From the NCBI RefSeq assembly GCF_002968635.1, contig NZ_PVBN01000001.1:744001-808000 (forward strand): a stretch of 64,000 bases of DNA, given 5' to 3'. Of the stretch, positions 44,713-53,640 are shown one piece after another. The translations under genes were made by a program, and so were the position numbers. Source of the DNA: Neorhizobium alkalisoli (GTDB lineage Bacteria; Pseudomonadota; Alphaproteobacteria; Rhizobiales; Rhizobiaceae). Numbering within the stretch: position 1 is the stretch's first letter; each line of letters starts with the position of its first letter. The notes beneath the pieces were generated by a model. The model was not told the DNA's origin and did no database searches. It saw only the letters and a program-made list of their open reading frames with translations.

Positions 44713-46176
44713 TTGGTGTTCCAGTTCGACAATTCCTACGCCCGCCTGCCGGACAGGTTTTTCGCTTCCGTCTACCCGGAGCCGGTCGACGGGCCTGTCT
44801 TGTTGAAGTTCAACCAGGAGCTTGCCGAGGAGCTTGGCGTCGAAGCGGATTTTTCCGATCCCGCCAGGCTTGCGGCGATCCTCGCCGGCAATGTCCTGCC
44901 GCCGGGAGCAGCGCCGATCGCCATGGCCTATGCGGGCCACCAGTTCGGCAATTTCGTGCCGCAGCTCGGCGACGGGCGGGCGATCCTGCTGGGCGAGGTG
45001 GTGGACCGCAAGAAAATACGCCGCGACATCCAGTTGAAGGGGGCGGGGCCGACCCCGTTTTCCCGACGCGGTGACGGACGCGCGGCACTCGGCCCGGTGC
45101 TTCGCGAATACATCATCTCCGAGGCGTTTGCGGCGCTCGGCATCCCGGCGACGCGGGCGCTCGCTGCGGTCGCGACCGGCGAGCCGGTCTATCGCGAACG
45201 GGTCGAGCAGGGTGCCGTTTTCGTGCGGGTAGCGGCAAGCCATGTGCGGATCGGCACCTTCCAGTTTTTCGCCGCACGTGGCGACAACGAAGGCGTCCAA
45301 CTGCTCGCCGACTATGTGATCGAGCGGCATTATCTTGAACTCCGAGGGCGGGAAAATCCTTATCTCGCGCTGCTCGAGGCCGTGGCGATGCGGCAGGCGG
45401 CACTGATCGCCCGCTGGATGGGGGCAGGTTTCATCCACGGGGTGATGAACACCGACAACATGACGATTTCAGGCGAAACCATCGATTTCGGCCCCTGCGC
45501 CTTTCTCGATGAATATAATCCTATGAAGGTCTTTTCCTCGATCGACCAGATGGGCCGCTATGCCTATCGCAACCAGCCCGGCATCGGCCAGTGGAACATC
45601 GCCCGGCTGGCGGAATGCCTGCTGCCGCTGCTTGACGCCGACGAAGGGAAGGCGGTGGAGGCGGCGAACGCCGTGCTGAAGGCATTCGGCGAGCGGTTTC
45701 AGGCCGAATGGCTGGCGGTTTTCCGCAGGAAGATCGGGCTTTTCTCCGAGGCCGAAGGCGACGGCGAGCTGATCCAGGCGCTGCTTTCCGCCATGCAGGA
45801 AGGGGAGGCGGATTTCACGCTCGCCTTCCGGCGGCTGGCCGGCCCGGCGGAGGGCGAGGACGAGGCGTTTCTCTCCTGCTTTGCCACGACCACCAAGGCC
45901 GGCGACTGGCTTTCGGCATGGCGCGACCGGCTGGCCGGCGATCTGCGGGAGGGCGGCGAACGGGCTGCGGCGCTCCGGGCGGTCAATCCCGCCATCATTC
46001 CCCGCAACCACCGGGTCGAGGAAGCGCTTTCCGCCGCGAACTACGGCGACCTCAGCTATTTCGAACGGCTGCTGGAGGCGATCGAACATCCCTTCGACGA
46101 ACGTCCGGAATTTGCCGACCTGACGACGCCGCCGAAGCCGGAAGAGCGGGTGACCCAGACGTTTTGCGGGACGTGA
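44713..46176 (+). CDS. selO: Protein adenylyltransferase SelO (YdiU)
   Basis: A 487-residue SelO pseudokinase, which AMPylates proteins in redox stress. Family stretches include FDNSYARLPDRFFASVYPEP, AYAGHQFGNFVPQLGDGRAI, LKGAGPTPFSRRGDGRAALG, IHGVMNTDNMTISGETIDFG. The C-terminus ends FCGT rather than the CSS-U/C type of other species. The start is TTG 44713 or GTG 44716, both behind GGAGG. It is divergent from the exosortase locus. Confidence 0.93.
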   Translation: MVFQFDNSYARLPDRFFASVYPEPVDGPVLLKFNQELAEELGVEADFSDPARLAAILAGNVLPPGAAPIAMAYAGHQFGNFVPQLGDGRAILLGEVVDRKKIRRDIQLKGAGPTPFSRRGDGRAALGPVLREYIISEAFAALGIPATRALAAVATGEPVYRERVEQGAVFVRVAASHVRIGTFQFFAARGDNEGVQLLADYVIERHYLELRGRENPYLALLEAVAMRQAALIARWMGAGFIHGVMNTDNMTISGETIDFGPCAFLDEYNPMKVFSSIDQMGRYAYRNQPGIGQWNIARLAECLLPLLDADEGKAVEAANAVLKAFGERFQAEWLAVFRRKIGLFSEAEGDGELIQALLSAMQEGEADFTLAFRRLAGPAEGEDEAFLSCFATTTKAGDWLSAWRDRLAGDLREGGERAAALRAVNPAIIPRNHRVEEALSAANYGDLSYFERLLEAIEHPFDERPEFADLTTPPKPEERVTQTFCGT

Positions 46177-46283
46177 GTGGCGTATAGGCCATAAGGCCGA
46201 CGCAAATTTGCGAGAATATATGAATCTACATTGCCGTGAATCATAAAAGCGATTTTATGGGCATATGCAGAAAGGAATTCCAA

Positions 46284-46466
46284 ATGAACGAGCCACTGAG
46301 AAAACTTCTTGATGCCGCAAGGAAGGTTCCCCAGACTCCAAAGGAGCTGGAAATCCAGCGTCGGAGTTTTGCATATGGAAACACCCATTTCGAGAACGGT
46401 TTGATTACTCGAGAAATGGTTGACCGCATCGCCGACGAAATGGTTGAGAAAGACAAAGATGAGTGA
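46284..46466 (+). CDS. Small protein upstream of Fic, probable antitoxin
   Basis: A 60-residue helical protein whose C-terminal half reads SFAYGNTHFENGLITREMVD. This resembles small partners encoded just before class I Fic toxins. The inhibitory motif (S/T)xxxE(G/N) is only partly matched: the Glu-Asn pair is present, but Asn stands at the Ser/Thr position. AAAGGA precedes ATG 46284, and the stop overlaps the Fic start by eight bases. Confidence 0.6.
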   Translation: MNEPLRKLLDAARKVPQTPKELEIQRRSFAYGNTHFENGLITREMVDRIADEMVEKDKDE

Positions 46467-47124
46467 TCATACGCGCCGCCACAGTATTGCGGCGGAGGCC
46501 TATCTGGTCGGTGATCAAAACGCACGCGCTGAGGCGGAAGCGCGAAATGGCCTGCTTCAATTTGATCTCGCCTGCCGGATGATCATGGACGCAATCGACA
46601 AGGGCGAGGGTTGGAAGCTTCGTCCATCAACGTTTCTTGCTCTTCATCGTGAAGCGCTTCAGGGGATTAGCAACTACGCGGGAAATTTTCGACCCTCGAC
46701 AGTTGAGATTGAAGGAAGCCAGCATAAGCCCGTGGAAGCGCACCGGGTTCCCGAACTCATTGAAGAACTTTGCGACTATGTGAATGACAACTGGAGGGAG
46801 AAGACGGCTGTCCACCTGGCCTCGTTTGTAATGTGGCGGTTAAACTGGATTCATCCATTCAGCGACGGCAACGGGCGCACTTCTCGTATGGTTTCGTACC
46901 TCGTTCTGTGTGTAAAATTGGGATTGTTGTTGCCCGGCCGCAATACCATCCCTGATCAGATCGTCGACAATCGAGTACCTTATTTCGACGCACTGGAGGC
47001 GGCCGACAAAGCGGCCATCGCCGGTCAATATGACTTTTCCAAAATGGAAGAACTGATTGAAGGCATGTTGGCGGCGCAGCTGACCAGCGTAATGGAAACC
47101 GCGACCGGTAAGCATTATCTCTAG
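46459..47124 (+). CDS. Fic-domain protein (AMP-transferase)
   Basis: A 221-residue Fic protein with the complete active-site motif HPFSDGNGRTSR near residue 133; the flap ahead is FRPSTVEIEGSQHKPVEAHR. It should transfer AMP from ATP to target hydroxyls. Its codon use is visibly more AT-rich than selO. Coupled to the small upstream gene. Probably a toxin-antitoxin-like module gained by transfer. Confidence 0.88.
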   Translation: MSDHTRRHSIAAEAYLVGDQNARAEAEARNGLLQFDLACRMIMDAIDKGEGWKLRPSTFLALHREALQGISNYAGNFRPSTVEIEGSQHKPVEAHRVPELIEELCDYVNDNWREKTAVHLASFVMWRLNWIHPFSDGNGRTSRMVSYLVLCVKLGLLLPGRNTIPDQIVDNRVPYFDALEAADKAAIAGQYDFSKMEELIEGMLAAQLTSVMETATGKHYL

Positions 47125-47179
47125 GCGCGTTCCCAAAAGCTGTTCTCTATCTAAAATTCGCGAGATAGGAAAATAATCC

Positions 47180-47208
47180 TTGACGGCGTGACGGTGGTTT
47201 GGTAGGGT
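47180..47208 (+). promoter_or_regulatory. Sigma-70-type promoter upstream of the GTA cluster
   Basis: TTGACG (47180-47185) and TAGGGT (47203-47208) with exactly 17 bases between. Transcription would start near 47215. It may drive a short RNA that ends at the terminator at 47279-47304 and, by readthrough, the GTA genes. Confidence 0.6.
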
Positions 47209-47214
47209 TCTGTC

Positions 47215-47304
47215 ATCGTCGAAGAATTGCGCCGACGGGCAGCCTTCAGAGGTTGCCGGTGCAGGGCTTCCAGTCATCGGCCCGGTCTGACGCCGGGCTT
47301 TTTT
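47215..47304 (+). ncRNA. Candidate small RNA of about 90 nt
   Basis: It lies between the promoter (47180-47208) and an intrinsic terminator with stem GCCCGG/CCGGGC (47280-47285, 47293-47298) plus six T. No open frame of use is inside. It holds a CGGGCAGCC...GGTTGCCGG dyad. Supported by signals only; no recognised family. Confidence 0.5.
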
Positions 47305-47341
47305 ATTCGGAAAATCGGCATCGGGAACCGGCGCGATCGAG

Positions 47342-47965
47342 ATGATCGCGGTGGATGCCTCTGCGTGCCTGAAAACAGCTGCATCGGATTTATCGGCCAT
47401 GGATGATTTCGAGACTTTCGATCCGGCGCTCTTCGGGGTGTGGGCGCAAGCGCCCGCCTATGGAGAGGAGGTTCTGATGGAGGACGCGGCGCTGGCCGAC
47501 GAAGTGCGCGGCGTGCTGCTGGAGACGAAATCCGCCGAAGCTGCGATTTCGCCCGCCGAGGAATTGCGGCGGCTCCTGAACGAGATGACGCTCGAGATGC
47601 GCGATCAGTTTTCGACCTTCCGCAGGATGCGGGCGGCGGCGGAAAAGGCGCTGGAAGACGGCGACGAGGCGGCCCAGAAGCTCGCCCGCGCCGATGTGAA
47701 GGCGGCGACCGATGCCATGTCGCTGATCGTCCGCACGCTCGAAAAGGTCGACAGTCTGCAGCGCCAGCTTGCCCAGGATCGGGAGCTGGAGGCCGAACGG
47801 GCGGCGGACGAGGGTGGATACGAGGAGGCCGTACGTGAGGTCGAAAGGCTTATCAAAGAACGGGCCTGGGTGCTTTTTAAGAAGCAGTGTGTCGCGGCAG
47901 GCATTGATCCGGGTGAGCCCTGCGGTGCGGGACGGGATCAACCGGAGCCGGCTGACAGCGGTTGA
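47342..47965 (+). CDS. GTA g1-like protein, possible small terminase
   Basis: A 207-residue acidic protein with a long coiled coil from about residue 75 to 175 (PAEELRRLLNEMTLEMRDQF; RELEAERAADEGGYEEAVRE). Its place before the large terminase is that of g1 (small terminase) in RcGTA. I see no clear DNA-binding motif. Start ATG 47342; ATG 47399 is possible. The C-terminal 30 residues look out of place and could come from a frameshift, as the next frame continues with coiled-coil-like sequence (RLTAVEEAVEVRTIETLAEY). Confidence 0.6.
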   Translation: MIAVDASACLKTAASDLSAMDDFETFDPALFGVWAQAPAYGEEVLMEDAALADEVRGVLLETKSAEAAISPAEELRRLLNEMTLEMRDQFSTFRRMRAAAEKALEDGDEAAQKLARADVKAATDAMSLIVRTLEKVDSLQRQLAQDRELEAERAADEGGYEEAVREVERLIKERAWVLFKKQCVAAGIDPGEPCGAGRDQPEPADSG

Positions 47966-48154
47966 AGAGGCTGTTGAGGTCAGGACGATCGAGACGCTGG
48001 CTGAATACGGGGAAACGATGGACCGGATCGGCAGGATGCGGTCAGAGTTGACCGGAGCAATCGCCAAGGGCGCGGAAGTCTTTGCGGAGCCGGCACGGCT
48101 GGAACCGCCAATCGAAGCAATGATGGGTGAAGCGGACGCTGGGTGTTCCCGCGA

Positions 48155-48347
48155 ACGCCATCTTCTCCCCAGCGGGGAGAAGTCCCGAGCGGAGCGAGGG
48201 GATGAGGGGGGCGAAGCCGAAGTCGTCGTTTCGACCGATCGATCGCAACAGGCCGTGCCCGAAGATGAGGGGCACGGGAAGGATTTGCGGCTGTCCCCCT
48301 CATCCGGCCCTGCGGGCCACCTTCTCCCCGTGGGGGAGAAGGGGAGG
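48155..48347. repeat. Palindromic element upstream of terminase
   Basis: Two inverted arms (about 48161-48213 and 48290-48347) share CTTCTCCCC...GGGGAGAAG hairpins and GGATGAGGGGG. This is a different subfamily from the elements in the mrp operon. The terminase reading frame stays open across it. Confidence 0.8.
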
Positions 48348-49634
48348 ATGCCGGGCCTGCCGGTGTGTCGGGTTTCGCTATCGGAATGGCGTCACCATCC
48401 TTTGGCAAGACACTCCCGTGCGCTCAGCCGTGATTGGGGATGCAATGCCCGCGACGAACAAAAGCCGCCCGAAGGAGACTGGCGGAACTGGCTGATCATG
48501 GGCGGGCGCGGTTCGGGCAAGACGCGGGCAGGGGCCGAATGGGTGCATGCGCTGGCTTCTGCCGACAAGCGGTCGGATCTGCGGATCGCGCTGGTGGCGG
48601 AAACTCTGGGCGATGCCCGCGAGGTGATGATCGACGGCGTTTCGGGCATCTGCCGGATCGCCCGGACGAACCGGCCGACCTTCGAGATATCGCGCCGCCG
48701 GCTCGTCTGGTCGAACGGCGCGGTGGCGCAAATCTTTTCTTCTGAAGATCCGGAGGCGTTGCGCGGGCCGCAATTCCACTTTGCCTGGTGCGACGAGCTC
48801 GCCAAGTGGAAGCATGCGGAGGAGACCTTCGACATGCTGCAGTTCGGGCTGCGGCTCGGAGCCGACCCGCGGCAGGTGGTGACCACCACGCCGCGGCCGG
48901 TGCCGGTGCTGAAACGGCTGATTGCCGATCCCGGGACGAGGCTCGTCCGCATGTCGACGCTGGAGAATGCGACGAACCTGTCGCCCGGCTTCATCCGCAC
49001 GATCGAGGCGCGATACGGCGGGACGAGGCTCGGGCGGCAGGAACTCGCCGGCGAACTGATCGAGGACCGCGAGGATGCGCTGTGGAAACGGGCCGATATC
49101 GAGGCCTGCACCAGCAGGTTTACCACCGCGCTCCGGCGTATCGTCGTGGCGGTCGATCCGCCGTCGGGTTCGGGCGAGGGGTCGTGCTGCGGCATCGTCA
49201 TCGCGGGGCTCGAGGCGAGCGGCCGGGCGGTGGTTCTCGCCGATTGTTCGGTCGAGGGAAAGAGCCCGGCCGGCTGGGCCTATGCGGTTGCCAAGGCCTA
49301 TTCGCGATTCCAGGCCGACCGGGTGGTTGCGGAAGTCAACCAGGGCGGCGATATGGTGACGGCGATGTTGAAAAGCGTCGACGCCGGCTTGCCGGTGACC
49401 ATGGTCAGAGCGACGCGGGGAAAATATTTGCGCGCCGAACCCGTTGCGGCACTCTACGAACAGGGGCGGGTCGCCCATGCGGGACGATTTGCGGAGCTCG
49501 AGGACCAGATGTGTGATTTCGGCCCGGACGGGCTGTCTTCGGGGCGGTCGCCAGACCGGCTCGACGCGCTGGTCTGGGCGCTGACGGCGCTCCTGCTGGA
49601 GGGCCATGGCGAACCGCGCGTGCGAGGCATCTGA
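48348..49634 (+). CDS. GTA large terminase (DNA packaging ATPase/nuclease, g2)
   Basis: A 428-residue terminase. The Walker A motif is MGGRGSGKTRAGAEW near residue 47; the Walker B region is FHFAWCDELAKWKHAEE. The C-terminal RNase H-like nuclease has VVAVDPPSGSGEGSC and later VVAEVNQGGDMV plus SPDRLDALVWALTALL. It cuts and packages DNA into the capsid. I chose ATG 48348, which directly follows the palindromic element; the frame is open much further upstream (621 codons to 47769). Confidence 0.88.
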   Translation: MPGLPVCRVSLSEWRHHPLARHSRALSRDWGCNARDEQKPPEGDWRNWLIMGGRGSGKTRAGAEWVHALASADKRSDLRIALVAETLGDAREVMIDGVSGICRIARTNRPTFEISRRRLVWSNGAVAQIFSSEDPEALRGPQFHFAWCDELAKWKHAEETFDMLQFGLRLGADPRQVVTTTPRPVPVLKRLIADPGTRLVRMSTLENATNLSPGFIRTIEARYGGTRLGRQELAGELIEDREDALWKRADIEACTSRFTTALRRIVVAVDPPSGSGEGSCCGIVIAGLEASGRAVVLADCSVEGKSPAGWAYAVAKAYSRFQADRVVAEVNQGGDMVTAMLKSVDAGLPVTMVRATRGKYLRAEPVAALYEQGRVAHAGRFAELEDQMCDFGPDGLSSGRSPDRLDALVWALTALLLEGHGEPRVRGI

Positions 49635-49661
49635 CGCGCGGGTCGCGTGGAGAAAAGGGGA

Positions 49662-49790
49662 TTAGCGGCGGGTATCGACCGGCTTTGGAGCGCTTTCGCG
49701 GATCTGCTTCCACTCCGATTCCATGCGCTCGACGACATGCTGGGGGATCTGTTTCGAAGGGACGGCCTGTACCGGCTGCTGCATCATCAT
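49662..49790 (-). CDS. Small hypothetical protein
   Basis: About 42 residues (MQQPVQAVPSKQIPQHVVER as the main part), with AAGGAG before three consecutive ATG codons (49784-49790). Opposite in strand to the GTA genes. No domain known. Confidence 0.4.
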   Translation of the reverse strand: MMMQQPVQAVPSKQIPQHVVERMESEWKQIRESAPKPVDTRR

Positions 49791-49946
49791 GATCTCCTTG
49801 TTCATCAGAAAGCCGACAAGAACGTCGTACTCCCCTGTTGGTTCCACAGCGTTAGCGAAAAGTAAAGTAGCGCCTAAAGGCTTAAAACGATTTAGTTTTT
49901 CTAAACCGATTGAAACTTCGGGACACGGTAAAGAGGTAAGTTTAAA

Positions 49947-50579
49947 ATGCCGCGCAACCGCGCTGCCTTCTTCGATTTCATTCGTATGCGATTATTCAAG
50001 GGAAAACTGGGTGCGGGACAGGTAGAGGGGCTGGAGGCGATTCTCGACCTTTGGCGGGCGCGCATCCCCGGGGGAAGGCCGGATGGGCTGGCCTATGTGC
50101 TGGCGACCGCCTTTCACGAGACGGCAGCCACCATGCAGCCCGTGCGGGAGACGCTGGCGGCAAGCGACGCGGCGGCGATCGGACGGCTCGACAGGGCGTT
50201 TTCCGCCGGCCGGCTGGGCTCGGTGAAGGCGCCCTACTGGCGGCCGGACGCCGACGGCAGGAGCTGGTTCGGACGCGGGCTGGTGCAGCTCACCCACAAG
50301 CGGAACTACGAGGCGATGTCGAAGGTGACCGGGATCGATCTCGTTGCCGATCCGTCCCGCACGATGGAAATGGACGTCGCCGCGACGATCCTGATCGAGG
50401 GCATGCGGCTCGGAAGTTTTACCGGCCGTAAGCTCGATGATTACTTCGCGGCGGGAAAGACCGATTGGATCGGCGCCCGGCGGATCATCAACGGCAGGGA
50501 CCGGGCGGAACTGGTGGCCGGATACGGCAGGACCTTCCGTGCGGCGCTTGGCGCACTTGGGGAGCGGGCGCAGATGTGA
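49947..50579 (+). CDS. GH19-like endolysin
   Basis: A 210-residue lysozyme/chitinase-type (glycoside hydrolase 19) protein. The catalytic Glu is in LATAFHETAATMQPVRET near residue 58, and RSWFGRGLVQLTHKRNYEAM is the family second motif. It has no signal peptide, so it would need a holin or lysis partner to reach the wall. It sits between terminase and portal, where RcGTA has no lysis gene. Confidence 0.8.
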   Translation: MPRNRAAFFDFIRMRLFKGKLGAGQVEGLEAILDLWRARIPGGRPDGLAYVLATAFHETAATMQPVRETLAASDAAAIGRLDRAFSAGRLGSVKAPYWRPDADGRSWFGRGLVQLTHKRNYEAMSKVTGIDLVADPSRTMEMDVAATILIEGMRLGSFTGRKLDDYFAAGKTDWIGARRIINGRDRAELVAGYGRTFRAALGALGERAQM

Positions 50580-50615
50580 TAGCCGACGCCTCGCCTTTGA
50601 AAACCGGAGTGAAGC

Positions 50616-50939
50616 ATGATCCGCCATATCGTCTTTTTTACCGCGCGCAGCGAAGACGACCGCGGCACGGTTCTTTCGGGGCTGTCGCTGCTGACCGAGA
50701 TACCGCATGCAAGCCTCCTGGAGATCGGTATCAACAACAAGGTCGACCAGCTGGGTAATCAGGTGGATTTCGTGGTCTACGGCGAATTCGAGAACGAGGC
50801 GGCGCTCGCCGCCTACAAGGCGCACCCGATCTACCAGCAATCGATCGACATCGTGCGGCCGATCCGGGAAATCCGCATGGCGGCAGACTACGACAGCGAG
50901 ACGGCGGCAAGGACGCCGCTGTCGCTGCTTCATCAGTGA
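50616..50939 (+). CDS. Dabb-family (stress-responsive A/B barrel) protein
   Basis: A 107-residue dimeric A/B barrel: MIRHIVFFTARSEDDRGTVL at the start, VDFVVYGEFENEAALAAYKA and HPIYQQSIDIVRPIREIRM. Such proteins bind small hydrophobic ligands or act as lyases; no GTA function is known. GGAG precedes the ATG by seven bases. Confidence 0.85.
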   Translation: MIRHIVFFTARSEDDRGTVLSGLSLLTEIPHASLLEIGINNKVDQLGNQVDFVVYGEFENEAALAAYKAHPIYQQSIDIVRPIREIRMAADYDSETAARTPLSLLHQ

Positions 50940-50995
50940 AAGGTTTTGCTGCGGCTTACGATCACCGCATCGCCGGGTGAGCGGCTCCGGAACCG

Positions 50996-51787
50996 CTATC
51001 GGGCATAGGCCGGGACGCGGGCCGCTTGCGCTACAGGCATGACGATGCCCGACCGGGACACGTCGATGGGAAGCCCCCGGTTGACGAGCATGCCATCGAT
51101 GAAGCGCGTCCTGACGGCAACCCAGTCGGTGCCTGATGCGGACGCGCGGATCGTTGTCAGCACCAGCGGGAAGCTGGTATCGGCGGGCGAGGAAACGCCT
51201 TCGCGGACGCTGAAGAGGACGGGCCGGGTGGTGCGGTTCTTGATCGCGCCGATGCCGTTTGGAAGATGTTCGTCCCAGATGCGCAGGCTTTCGGCCACGC
51301 TGGTTTCGCCGCAGACAAGACGCATCCGCTCGATGGGGATCGACCGGAACGCACTGTAGAAACCGATCAGATTGGAGAGGAGATCTTCCGCGCTGTAGCC
51401 GGAATTGGTGAACATCGAATAGGGAAGGCTCGCCTGCAGGCCTTCGAACCGATGAGAGGCCGCCATGAAGATGCCGAGCGCGGCGCTTTCCCGCTGTGCC
51501 GGGGAAAGACCTTTCCGGACGATCCAATGGGCCTCGGCGGACACTCTCATCCCCATGCCGCCCATGGACTGACCGTAGCTGACGATATAGGCGGGAGCGC
51601 CTTCCAACGTCACGCTCAGCCGGTCCAGCAGGTGGAAGCCTGATTTTTCCTGATCGATCTGCCCCTTGAGCTGCAGCGCGCCGCGCGGAGAAGCATGACC
51701 CCAATCGACCCAGCCGCAACGGCGCGTATAGCTGAGGCGTCGAAAATTACGGGGCGGCCTCGGAACGATGTCTTCACGCGAGCTCAT
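50996..51787 (-). CDS. Hypothetical protein (DUF4056-like)
   Basis: A 263-residue protein with RRCGWVDWGHASPRGALQLK near the N-terminus and GGMGMRVSAEAHWIVRKGLS. The pattern recalls DUF4056 envelope proteins. It has no signal peptide. It overlaps no neighbour but follows a secreted protein gene by 11 bases on the same strand, so they are likely cotranscribed. Strand is opposite to the GTA genes. Function unknown. Confidence 0.6.
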   Translation of the reverse strand: MSSREDIVPRPPRNFRRLSYTRRCGWVDWGHASPRGALQLKGQIDQEKSGFHLLDRLSVTLEGAPAYIVSYGQSMGGMGMRVSAEAHWIVRKGLSPAQRESAALGIFMAASHRFEGLQASLPYSMFTNSGYSAEDLLSNLIGFYSAFRSIPIERMRLVCGETSVAESLRIWDEHLPNGIGAIKNRTTRPVLFSVREGVSSPADTSFPLVLTTIRASASGTDWVAVRTRFIDGMLVNRGLPIDVSRSGIVMPVAQAARVPAYAR

Positions 51788-51798
51788 GCGAATCTCCG

Positions 51799-52266
51799 TT
51801 AAAAATCGAAAGCACTGGTTTCTAAAAAGAGCGAGCAGGAGCCGCTGCACTGGAAGGAGGCGTTCACCGAAACCCGGGTTTTCCGCCACATGCCGGTGCA
51901 GATCGTGTCGGGTTCGACCGCGAGCTGGTCGGCCTGCGGGGGTTCCAGGCCGAGATCGGTGCAGGCGCGTTTCAACGCCGGAATGGCGTCCGGGGAGCCG
52001 GCGGCCATAGGGATCTGCTGGCTGGCGATTTCGGGCATCGGACCGTCGGGACCCTCGACGGATAAAGGTTCTGCCGAGGACGTGTCGATCGAAGCCTTCG
52101 CAGTGATTTCCCTGAGCAGATCAGCGCTGCCGGCATCGCCGAAGCTCAAGCTCCAGGCGGATTGTCCGGCGGGGGCCGAGGCCGGCATCGCGGCAAGGAA
52201 GGCAAGCGCGGTTCCCAAAATCAAAGGGTTTTGCCGGCATGGCAGTCTGAGCGTCCTGTGCTGCAC
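51799..52266 (-). CDS. Secreted hypothetical protein
   Basis: A 155-residue protein with a signal peptide (LILGTALAFLAAMPASAPAG) after a basic start and two Cys pairs near the C-terminus (ACTDLGLEPP, TICTGMWRKT; CSGSCSLFLE). GTG 52266 with AAGAGG upstream. First gene of a two-gene minus-strand unit with the DUF4056-like gene. Function unknown. Confidence 0.6.
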   Translation of the reverse strand: MQHRTLRLPCRQNPLILGTALAFLAAMPASAPAGQSAWSLSFGDAGSADLLREITAKASIDTSSAEPLSVEGPDGPMPEIASQQIPMAAGSPDAIPALKRACTDLGLEPPQADQLAVEPDTICTGMWRKTRVSVNASFQCSGSCSLFLETSAFDF

Positions 52267-52381
52267 ATCCGCCTCTTCAATCCGATCCGTCCAGGCAGCG
52301 GGATATAGGAGCCCATGAGGATGGGTCAACCTGCCGGTGTCGCTACACGCAAAAATTGTTTCCATGTCAGGGAAAGACGCA

Positions 52382-53620
52382 ATGGCAAGTCCACGGGAAG
52401 TCCACTCGAGAAGCGCAACCTCATCTTCCGCAGGCCGGGGCTGGTTCACGTGGTTCGGCCGGCCGAAAGCTTCAGATCCGAAGCCCGAGACCAAAGCCGC
52501 ATCAGGGCCGGTCTCGGGGCTTGCCTCGAGTTTCGCGATCGTCTCCGGCGAGGGGGCGGCACACTGGTCCGGCCGTTCCTACGCGGCGCTTTCCCGCACC
52601 GGGTTCATGAAGAACCCCGTCGCCTACCGGGCGATGCGGATGATTGCCGAAGCGGCCGCCGCCGTGCCGTGGCTTGCCTATGAGGGGACGAGCGAGGTGC
52701 CGGACCATGCGGCGCTCGGAGTGCTCGCCCGGCCGAATGGGCGGCAGAGCGGGCCGGATTTCTTCGAGACGCTCTACGGGCATCTGCTTCTTTCCGGCAA
52801 TGCCTATGTGGAGCCGCTTGTCATCAGCGGTGAGCCGAGGGAACTGCATCTGCTGCGCCCCGACCGGGTGAGCGTGCTGGAGGGCCGCGACGGCTGGGTT
52901 GCCGGTTACGAATACAGGGCCGGCGGCGTGACGCGGCGGCTGCCGGCGGAGGCGGCCGATGACAGGAGCCTGGCGCTGCTGCATCTGAAACTGTTCCATC
53001 CGCTCGACGATCACTGCGGTTTTTCGCCGCTCGGGGCGGCTGGCGCCGCACTCGACCTGCACAATGCGGCGGCGAACTGGAACAAGGCGCTGCTCGACAA
53101 TTCCGCAAGGCCCTCCGGCGCCCTGGTTTATCAGCCGAAGGATGGCGGCAACCTTTCCGCCGACCAGTACGAGCGGCTGAAGGAGGAACTGGAGGCGGGT
53201 TATGCGGGTGCCGTCAATGCCGGGCGCCCGCTGCTGCTCGAAGGCGGGCTCGACTGGAAGTCCATGGGGCTATCGCCGAAGGACATGGATTTCATCGAGG
53301 CGAAGAATGGCGCTGCACGCGATATCGCGCTTGCACTCGGTGTGCCGCCGATGCTGATCGGCATTCCCGGCGACAATACCTATGCCAATTATCAGGAGGC
53401 GAACCGCGCCTTCTACCGGCTGACCGTCCTGCCGATGATCGCCCGTACCGCCGCAAGTTTCTCAGCCTGGCTTTCCGACGCCTATGGCGAGCCGCTTCGG
53501 CTGGAGCCGGACCTCGACAGGATCGCCGGGCTTTCGGCCGAACGCGAGGCACTCTGGGCGAGGGTAGGGGCGGCGGCGTTCCTGACCGACGAGGAGAAGC
53601 GCGAGGCGGTGGGGTATTAA
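52382..53620 (+). CDS. GTA portal protein (HK97 type, g3)
   Basis: A 412-residue phage portal protein. Family signatures are MKNPVAYRAMRMIAEAAAAV, the GHLLLSGNAYVEPLVISGEP region and SPKDMDFIEAKNGAARDIAL, then LGVPPMLIGIPGDNTYANYQ. It forms the dodecameric ring at the packaging vertex. ATG 52382 with AGGGA upstream. About 2.7 kb separate it from terminase. Confidence 0.92.
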   Translation: MASPREVHSRSATSSSAGRGWFTWFGRPKASDPKPETKAASGPVSGLASSFAIVSGEGAAHWSGRSYAALSRTGFMKNPVAYRAMRMIAEAAAAVPWLAYEGTSEVPDHAALGVLARPNGRQSGPDFFETLYGHLLLSGNAYVEPLVISGEPRELHLLRPDRVSVLEGRDGWVAGYEYRAGGVTRRLPAEAADDRSLALLHLKLFHPLDDHCGFSPLGAAGAALDLHNAAANWNKALLDNSARPSGALVYQPKDGGNLSADQYERLKEELEAGYAGAVNAGRPLLLEGGLDWKSMGLSPKDMDFIEAKNGAARDIALALGVPPMLIGIPGDNTYANYQEANRAFYRLTVLPMIARTAASFSAWLSDAYGEPLRLEPDLDRIAGLSAEREALWARVGAAAFLTDEEKREAVGY

Positions 53621-53640
53621 TCGCGAAGGATACGGTGTAG

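Noticed and set aside
49992..51719. 575-codon minus-strand open frame across endolysin and Dabb genes
   Set aside because: It covers several real genes in other frames and shows no domain.
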